Shown piece after piece: positions 5,570-9,984 of a stretch of 9,984 nt of DNA. Origin of the DNA: an uncultured Ezakiella sp. (lineage in GTDB: Bacteria > Bacillota > Clostridia > Tissierellales > Peptoniphilaceae); contig CAMYPV010000047.1 in NCBI GenBank assembly GCA_947293975.1, forward strand, positions 1 to 9,984. Direction: 5' to 3'. The notes below the pieces were generated by a model. That model was not told the DNA's origin. It did not search any database and worked only from the letters and a program-made list of their open reading frames with translations. The translations under genes were made by a program, and so were the position numbers. Position 1 is the stretch's first letter. Every line of letters begins with the position of its first letter.

Positions 5570-6609
5570 GGCTTGGCCGTTTAATTGTTTATGGAATTTT
5601 TGCTTTTTTGATTATAACAGCTGCTTTTTTGTACATTAACAGTGATCACATCATTAGTCTTTACAATCAAAAGCATTCAACAAAAAGCGATGAACCGATT
5701 TTTGAATATGTAGAAGCGCCAAATAAAAATTATTCATATATTTATGATGGAAAGATTTTTATGCTCTCTGGCGACAGGATGACCGCAATTGACTTTAATG
5801 GCGAAGAGCTTTATCAACGCGTGCTGAAAAATGACGGCTACAGTTTGATGGGCGCAAAGGACTTTGTGTTTTTAATTGATCAAGCTAATGGCGAGATGGA
5901 TATAATTGACACTGAAAATCATTTGATAATGGATTCGGAGCCTGTCAACAATGTCAACGGTTTAAAGACAGTTGATGATAAGATTGTGTTTTTTACAGAT
6001 GATGGCTTGAACTTCGAGACGATTATTTTTGATGAAAACTTAGATCCATATCTGAGCTTTTTGTCAAAGGACGCATCGATTTCTTTGACTCAGCTTAAAG
6101 ATGGATTTAAAGTTTTGAGTTTGCGACGCACAGAATCGGGACTGACAACGCTTCTTACAAAGATAAACACAAAAAAAGAAATCGAATCATTGTTTGAGCT
6201 TGAAGGTTATGTGCCTATAAAATTATTTTCAAATTCAAAGGGCGACATAATTGTAACGGACAAAGAGGTTATACTTATAAAAGGCGACGAGGTTGTTTCG
6301 CGTAAGGTTTATGATGATTTTTATGCGATGGAGCAGCTTGACAAAAATTATTTGTTAATTAGCGACGGAGAGCTTTCGATATTAGACGACAGTTTAAATA
6401 CGATTACCAAACAGCCTTCAAACGGTCTTGACCATGTTTTTAGAGTTGGCAATAGGGTAATAATATACGGGGGCCGAGAGTTTAACATTATCGGCGACAA
6501 TGGAGTTATCAAATCCGTTAAAACGGAAAGAGATATAGAAAAAATTCACTACGATGGTCATATCGTGGTTGAGTTTAGAAATGGTTTTTTAATTTATAAG
6601 GAGGTATAA
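5566..6609 (+). CDS. Membrane-anchored putative beta-propeller protein of unknown function
   Basis: The 347-residue protein starts with a basic MRLGR followed by one hydrophobic segment (about 6-24) and no lipobox or obvious cleavage site, so it should be an N-terminal membrane anchor with the rest outside the cell. The outer part is a run of short beta-strand units with recurring patterns of the type Y-x-G-K-I-F-M-L, D-F-V-F-L-I-D, K-I-V-F-F-T-D, D-I-I-V-T-D-K-E-V and N-R-V-I-I-Y-G-G, spaced by about 40-50 residues. That spacing suggests blades of a beta-propeller, similar in style to DUF5711-like proteins, but no enzyme or ligand-binding motif is visible. ATG 5566 overlaps the preceding stop (ATGA), with TAAGG upstream inside that gene. 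Its own stop is one base before yedF, and the yedF ribosome binding site lies inside this gene's last codons. I do not recognise the family with confidence. Confidence 0.75.
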   Translation: MRLGRLIVYGIFAFLIITAAFLYINSDHIISLYNQKHSTKSDEPIFEYVEAPNKNYSYIYDGKIFMLSGDRMTAIDFNGEELYQRVLKNDGYSLMGAKDFVFLIDQANGEMDIIDTENHLIMDSEPVNNVNGLKTVDDKIVFFTDDGLNFETIIFDENLDPYLSFLSKDASISLTQLKDGFKVLSLRRTESGLTTLLTKINTKKEIESLFELEGYVPIKLFSNSKGDIIVTDKEVILIKGDEVVSRKVYDDFYAMEQLDKNYLLISDGELSILDDSLNTITKQPSNGLDHVFRVGNRVIIYGGREFNIIGDNGVIKSVKTERDIEKIHYDGHIVVEFRNGFLIYKEV

Positions 6610-6610
6610 G

Positions 6611-7168
6611 ATGATTGACGCAAGAGGACTTTTATGTCCAGAACCAGTAATTCGCACAAAAAAAGAATTGGATAAGGATGTTAATGAAGTTGAGACTTTG
6701 GTTGATAACGAAGTTGCAGTTAACAATCTAAAAAAACTTGCAGAAAGCTTAGGAGCATCTGCAACTGTAAAGAATATCGAAAATTATTATTCGGTAAAAA
6801 TCGTGAAGGGCTCAGGCGCTTCAAATTCTAATAGCGATAATATTGTTGTTGCAATATCGCAAGATCACATGGGTGCTGATGAAGAGTTGGGTAAGATTTT
6901 AATCAAATCATTTATCTACACTTTAACAGAAGCTGTTCACAAGCCAAAACATATTTTACTATTTAACTCAGCTGTAAAACTTGTTTGCTCAGGCTCTGAA
7001 TGTTTGGCAGATTTGAAGGCGCTTGTTGATAAAGGTGTACAGGTAAATGCTTGCGGATTATGTCTCGATTTTTATAAACTAAAGGAAGATGTTCAAGTAG
7101 GTGGCATTACAAATATGTATGACATTTACGAAAAAATGGCAGATGCAGGACATCTGATTAGAATATGA
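6611..7168 (+). CDS. yedF: YedF family protein, TusA-like plus DsrE-like domains
   Basis: The 185-residue, probably cytoplasmic protein has two parts. Residues 1-70 form a TusA/SirA-like sulfur-carrier domain with the defining CPEP motif (C9-P12), whose Cys carries persulfide, or possibly selenide in this family. Residues about 77-185 form a DsrE-like domain with C126, C131 and the pair CGLC (148-151). This two-domain form is annotated in Firmicutes as a putative selenium-metabolism protein because it often lies near selD or selenium-dependent hydroxylase genes; direct biochemical proof is limited. Here no selD, selA, selB or DUF3343 gene is visible, and the neighbours are a propeller protein and an MscS channel. 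AAGGAGG (6598-6604) lies six bases before ATG, the strongest internal ribosome binding site of the operon, which suggests yedF is made at a higher level. Its stop overlaps the mscS start by 4 nt. Confidence 0.9.
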   Translation: MIDARGLLCPEPVIRTKKELDKDVNEVETLVDNEVAVNNLKKLAESLGASATVKNIENYYSVKIVKGSGASNSNSDNIVVAISQDHMGADEELGKILIKSFIYTLTEAVHKPKHILLFNSAVKLVCSGSECLADLKALVDKGVQVNACGLCLDFYKLKEDVQVGGITNMYDIYEKMADAGHLIRI

Positions 7169-8001
7169 TAGAGTTTATAAAACTATATTTTTATAATGAA
7201 GCTGGCGGCTTAAATATTCAAGGCAAGATTTTTTACACATTTGTGTATTTAATCATTGCACTTATATTAACAAGGCTCGTCAGCTTTGTTGCAAATAGAC
7301 TTGTAAAATCTAGATTAACAAAATTAAGAACTGTTGATGCAAAACGACTAAAATCGGTCGCGAGCATTTTAAAAAGTTTTTTTAATGCGGTAATTATCTT
7401 TACGTGGGCGCTTAGTGTGCTTAAGATGTTTGGTGTCAACACATCTGCCATCATCACAACTGCAGGTATTGGAGGTATTGCAATCAGCTTTGGTGCAAAA
7501 TCTCTTGTAGAAGATGTTATCAGCGGTATATTTTTGATGCTTGAAGACAGTTTTGTAATTGGAGATTATATAACAGTTGCCGGCAAGGATGGCGAGGTCG
7601 AGAGAATGGGGCTTCGCACAACGACGATTAGAGATTTTAATGGCGAACTTCACGTCATTCCAAATGGCGAGATAAGAGTTGTTACAAATAGAAACAAAAA
7701 CATTCAGCGTGCGATTTTAAATTTGCCTTTATCATACGATGATGATTATAATTTGGCGCTTGAAATTTTGAAGCGTGAATTTGAAAAAATCAACGATGAT
7801 CACGCAGTTATTGAGCCGATAAATGTTATTGGCATTACCGACTTTAAAACAGAAGGCGTTGTGATAACAGCTTTATGTAAGACTATCCCTGGCGAGCAGT
7901 GGAGAATTGAGCGTATGATGAGAAAACTCGCAATCGATGAACTCTCAAAAGCTGGCATTGGAATTATTCACAATAGTTTAGATGTAAGGATTGATAAATA
8001 A
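7165..8001 (+). CDS. MscS-type small-conductance mechanosensitive channel
   Basis: The 278-residue membrane protein should open under membrane tension and release solutes on osmotic downshock. Three transmembrane segments are visible: about 21-43, 66-89, and the pore helix about 93-127 with the Gly/Ala-rich TTAGIGGIAISFGAKSL stretch and a conserved VEDVISGIFLMLED continuation. The cytoplasmic beta domain follows with VIGDYITVAGKDGEVERMGLR (in part, 131-151), TTTIRDFNGELHVIPNG (152-168, ending in the family PNG motif) and a C-terminal alpha/beta part. The length is typical of MscS/YkuT-like proteins. ATG 7165 overlaps the yedF stop (ATGA); the nearest AGGA is 14 nt upstream, too far to be effective, so translation is probably coupled to yedF. 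It is followed by DUF951 in a TAATG junction, an order I recall as common in Clostridia. Confidence 0.95.
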   Translation: MIEFIKLYFYNEAGGLNIQGKIFYTFVYLIIALILTRLVSFVANRLVKSRLTKLRTVDAKRLKSVASILKSFFNAVIIFTWALSVLKMFGVNTSAIITTAGIGGIAISFGAKSLVEDVISGIFLMLEDSFVIGDYITVAGKDGEVERMGLRTTTIRDFNGELHVIPNGEIRVVTNRNKNIQRAILNLPLSYDDDYNLALEILKREFEKINDDHAVIEPINVIGITDFKTEGVVITALCKTIPGEQWRIERMMRKLAIDELSKAGIGIIHNSLDVRIDK

Positions 8002-8225
8002 TGTTAAAATATTACATTGGTGATATTGTTACAATGAAAAAACCACATGCTTGTGGCAAAAATGAGTGGGAGATTTTAAAGACTGGCGTCGACATTAAGC
8101 TAAGATGCAGAAATTGTGGACGCGAACTTTTTATGACTCGCTTTGATTTTGTGGGCAGCGTCCGAAAAGTTTTGCACGAAGGCAAGTGGGTTTCACTCAG
8201 AACGACGAAGGAAATTGAAAGATGA
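8001..8225 (+). CDS. DUF951 family zinc-ribbon-like small protein
   Basis: The 74-residue protein matches DUF951: YYIGDIVTMKKPHACG (4-19), NEWEILKTGVDIKLRC (21-36) and RNCGRELFMTRFDFVGSVRK (37-56). H16, C18, C36 and C39 (H-x-C plus C-x-x-C) could bind one zinc ion. The family is widespread in Firmicutes, often beside mscS, ychF or serS near the replication origin, and has no settled function; nucleic-acid or ribosome contact is only a guess. Its ATG shares one base with the mscS stop (TAATG), with AAGGA ten bases upstream, and its end overlaps the racemase by 4 nt. Confidence 0.93.
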   Translation: MLKYYIGDIVTMKKPHACGKNEWEILKTGVDIKLRCRNCGRELFMTRFDFVGSVRKVLHEGKWVSLRTTKEIER

Positions 8226-8887
8226 AGAAATTATGCATTATAGGGGGCATGGGCCCTCTTGCTTCATGTGAATTTAATAGACGAATTATTGAAAAATCTC
8301 CGGCAAATTCAGATCAAGAGCATATCGAAACTCTTTTGATTTCAGACAATCTGATGCCCGACAGAACTCAGGCAATTTTATCTGGAGACGACGCTGAGCT
8401 TTTAAAAAGATTTGAGAGTCATTTTAAATTGGGCGAGAGTTGGGGCGCAGATTTTTTTGCAATTCCTTGTAACACAAGCCATTATTTTATGAAAAATTTT
8501 AACGAGATGACCGACAAGAAGATTTTAAATATGGTTGAATTGGCGGTAAAAGATGCGGGAGATAATATATGCGTGCTTGCAACAAACGGCACCTATAAGA
8601 CTGGCATATATCGAAAGGCAATTAAGGACGCAAACAAAAATCTTGTTGAACTCACAGAAGATGAAAAAAATCTCTCGATGAAGACGATTTATGATATAAA
8701 ATCTGGTGTAATTCCTGATATAGATAATTTTAAAGAATTTAAGGCAATGATTGATGAAAAATTAAAATCAGGTGCAAAAATTTTGCTTGCATGCACTGAG
8801 CTCAGTCTTATAAAATTTGACAACGAAAATATTATTGACGCGATGGATTCACTTGTTAATGCAGTTATACATGAAGCTTATGATTGA
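8222..8887 (+). CDS. Aspartate/glutamate racemase family protein
   Basis: The 221-residue cytoplasmic protein belongs to the cofactor-independent two-cysteine racemases, which invert the alpha carbon of Asp, Glu or related amino acids. Motifs: IGGMGPLAS (7-15), SDN (41-43), IPCNTSH (81-87) with first catalytic C83, VLATNGTYKTGIY (118-130), and LACTELSLI (189-197) with second catalytic C191. Both cysteines are present, so racemase activity is plausible. The GGMGP start and PCNTSH favour the aspartate racemase/RacX-like branch over MurI glutamate racemase, but the substrate cannot be fixed from motifs. The AAGGA at 8208-8212 lies nine bases before ATG. It overlaps DUF951 by 4 nt and the first chromate-transporter-like gene by 8 nt. 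Confidence 0.9.
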   Translation: MKKLCIIGGMGPLASCEFNRRIIEKSPANSDQEHIETLLISDNLMPDRTQAILSGDDAELLKRFESHFKLGESWGADFFAIPCNTSHYFMKNFNEMTDKKILNMVELAVKDAGDNICVLATNGTYKTGIYRKAIKDANKNLVELTEDEKNLSMKTIYDIKSGVIPDIDNFKEFKAMIDEKLKSGAKILLACTELSLIKFDNENIIDAMDSLVNAVIHEAYD

Positions 8888-9395
8888 TTTATTTTTAACT
8901 TTTTTTAAAATTGGCATCACGACTTTTGGCGGCGGATATGCAATGATTCCGATTTTGACGCGCGAAGTTTATGAGAACAAAAATTGGGCGACAGAAGATG
9001 AATTGCTCGAGTACTATGCAATTGGTCAAGCAACGCCTGGAATTATTGCAGTAAACACTGCGACATTTGTGGGATATAAAGTGGGCGGTGTAATTGGCGG
9101 AATAGTTGCAACACTTGGATTTATTACGCCAAGCATAATAATTATCTCAATTATTTTTAATCTTATAGACATTTTGGGCGAAAGATTTTTGATGGCATCG
9201 ACGCTTGTTAAAATCACAGCAATTGCACTTATTTTTCACACTGTGTTTAATATGGCAAAAAAACAATTAAGCACAGTAAAAGCTGTTATACTTTTGATTG
9301 TAAGCACGGCTCTTGCAATGATGGGCGTCAGTTTACCATTAATTGTAATTGGAGCTTCGATTGTTTCGTGCATTGGGGTGAAGCTAAATGCATAG
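8880..9395 (+). CDS. Chromate transporter family protein, N-type half (ChrA-like)
   Basis: This 171-residue integral membrane protein is a half-size CHR family member. Markers are FGGGYAMIP (16-24), the acidic W-A-T-E-D-E-L-L segment (36-43), GQATPGIIAVNTATFVG (49-65) and a hydrophobic C-terminal half with several membrane segments. Short CHR proteins occur as adjacent pairs that are thought to insert in opposite orientations and work together to export chromate or a related oxyanion; the natural substrate in anaerobes without chromate exposure is unknown. I chose ATG 8880 because the family sequence (MIDLFLTFFKIG) begins there. It overlaps the racemase end by 8 nt, and there is no clear ribosome binding site, so translation is likely coupled. 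ATG 8871 and ATG 8817 are in frame but add non-family residues. Confidence 0.88.
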   Translation: MIDLFLTFFKIGITTFGGGYAMIPILTREVYENKNWATEDELLEYYAIGQATPGIIAVNTATFVGYKVGGVIGGIVATLGFITPSIIIISIIFNLIDILGERFLMASTLVKITAIALIFHTVFNMAKKQLSTVKAVILLIVSTALAMMGVSLPLIVIGASIVSCIGVKLNA

Positions 9396-9930
9396 TTTTT
9401 TAATTTTATTGATTGAGTTTTTTAAAACAGGACTATTTGCAGTCGGCGGTGGCCTTGCCACAATTCCATTTCTGATGGAAATGGGCGAAAAATATGCTTA
9501 TTTTAGTTATGACGAGCTACTCACAATGATTGGAGTGAGCGAGTCAACACCGGGCGCTATTGGAATTAATATGGCGACATTTGTCGGCATAAAAGCGGGC
9601 GGATATTTGGGCGGAATTATTGCTACACTTAGCTTGGTTTTGCCATCTGTTATTATTGTTTTATTTATTGCAAGAATTATTAAAAAATACAAGGAAAGCA
9701 TATATGTAAAGGCGATTATGGATTATCTAAAGCCTATGAGTATTGGCTTTATAATTGCGGCTGTAATACCAATTATTATTTCGATTTTTTCATCAAACAC
9801 AATCGACTTTAAAATTGTGGGAGCGATTATTGTTATTATTTTTATTATTAGAGAAAAATTTAATAAATTGCACCCGGGATTTATAATCTTGGCTGCGTTT
9901 TTACTTGGAATTATACTCGATTGCTTGTAA
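9388..9930 (+). CDS. Chromate transporter family protein, C-type half (ChrA-like)
   Basis: The 180-residue partner of the preceding half shows the same core: FAVGGGLATIPFL (17-29), YDELLTMIGVSESTPGAIG (in part, 41-59), NMATFVGIKAGG (61-72), then a long hydrophobic region with four or so membrane segments broken by the basic stretch KKYKES (about 98-103). The acidic Y-D-E-L-L helix matches T-E-D-E-L-L in the first half, so the two are paralogues from an internal duplication kept as separate genes. GGGGTG (9375-9380) lies seven bases before ATG 9388, which overlaps the first half's stop by 8 nt. Equal amounts of the two halves would follow from this coupling. Export of chromate itself is unproven for such pairs. 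Confidence 0.9.
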   Translation: MHSFLILLIEFFKTGLFAVGGGLATIPFLMEMGEKYAYFSYDELLTMIGVSESTPGAIGINMATFVGIKAGGYLGGIIATLSLVLPSVIIVLFIARIIKKYKESIYVKAIMDYLKPMSIGFIIAAVIPIIISIFSSNTIDFKIVGAIIVIIFIIREKFNKLHPGFIILAAFLLGIILDCL

Positions 9931-9943
9931 GAAGAGGTGAGCT

Positions 9944-9984
9944 ATGAATATATTTAGAAAAAATTTAAAAGAAGTTATGTCTGC
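9944..9984 (+). CDS. Start of a further operon gene (3' partial)
   Basis: ATG 9944 follows GAGGTG (9934-9939) by four bases and opens a frame MNIFRKNLKEVMS that runs off the right edge. It starts 13 nt after the second chromate-transporter-like gene with no terminator between, so it belongs to the same operon. Too little is visible to name it. Confidence 0.7.
   Translation, partial: MNIFRKNLKEVMS

Noticed and set aside
8817..8879. Longer N-terminus for the first chromate-transporter-like protein
   Set aside because: The extra 21 residues lie in the racemase coding region in another frame, lack family similarity and have no ribosome binding site.

Overview
The window looks like chromosomal DNA from a low-GC, anaerobic Firmicute. 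The tiny intergenic gaps, strong AGGAGG-type ribosome binding sites, a long Bacillus/Clostridium-type SRP RNA, a yedF gene and a surface protein with copper-amine-oxidase-N-terminal-like domains together suggest Clostridia/Tissierellia, possibly a Peptoniphilaceae member. That taxonomic placement is an inference from gene content, not a measured result. I see no mobile element, CRISPR array or prophage.

Region 1 (1-1056) is the 3' end of a Lys/Glu/Ala-rich, repeat-bearing surface protein gene, closed by a UUCG-loop terminator. Region 2 (about 1070-2825) holds an M20 amidohydrolase of the AbgA-like type and a small GNAT acetyltransferase. It ends at a perfect bidirectional terminator shared with the convergent ABC-F gene. 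Region 3 (2828-4478, minus strand) is an ABC-F ATPase gene with a leader of about 131 nt. The leader has a strong promoter, a five-codon upstream ORF (MTIMA) with its own Shine-Dalgarno, and nested hairpins, one of which pairs with part of the ABC-F ribosome binding site. This resembles the drug-sensing leaders of antibiotic-resistance ABC-F and erm genes and is the most interesting regulatory element in the window. Region 4 (4498-4929) is a stable-RNA unit: a consensus promoter, tRNA-Ser(GGA), and directly abutting it a long SRP RNA with Alu domain, then a terminator.

Region 5 (4930 to the right edge) is one tightly packed operon: HutD/Ves-like protein, membrane-anchored putative beta-propeller, YedF (TusA + DsrE-like), MscS-type channel, DUF951 zinc-ribbon-like protein, Asp/Glu racemase family protein, two half-size chromate-transporter family proteins, and the start of another gene. 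Only 14 intergenic bases separate the nine reading frames, and most junctions overlap by 1-8 nt, which implies translational coupling. The operon mixes sulfur/selenium-related handling (YedF), osmotic relief (MscS), anion transport (ChrA-like) and amino-acid metabolism. No single pathway unites them on sequence grounds alone.
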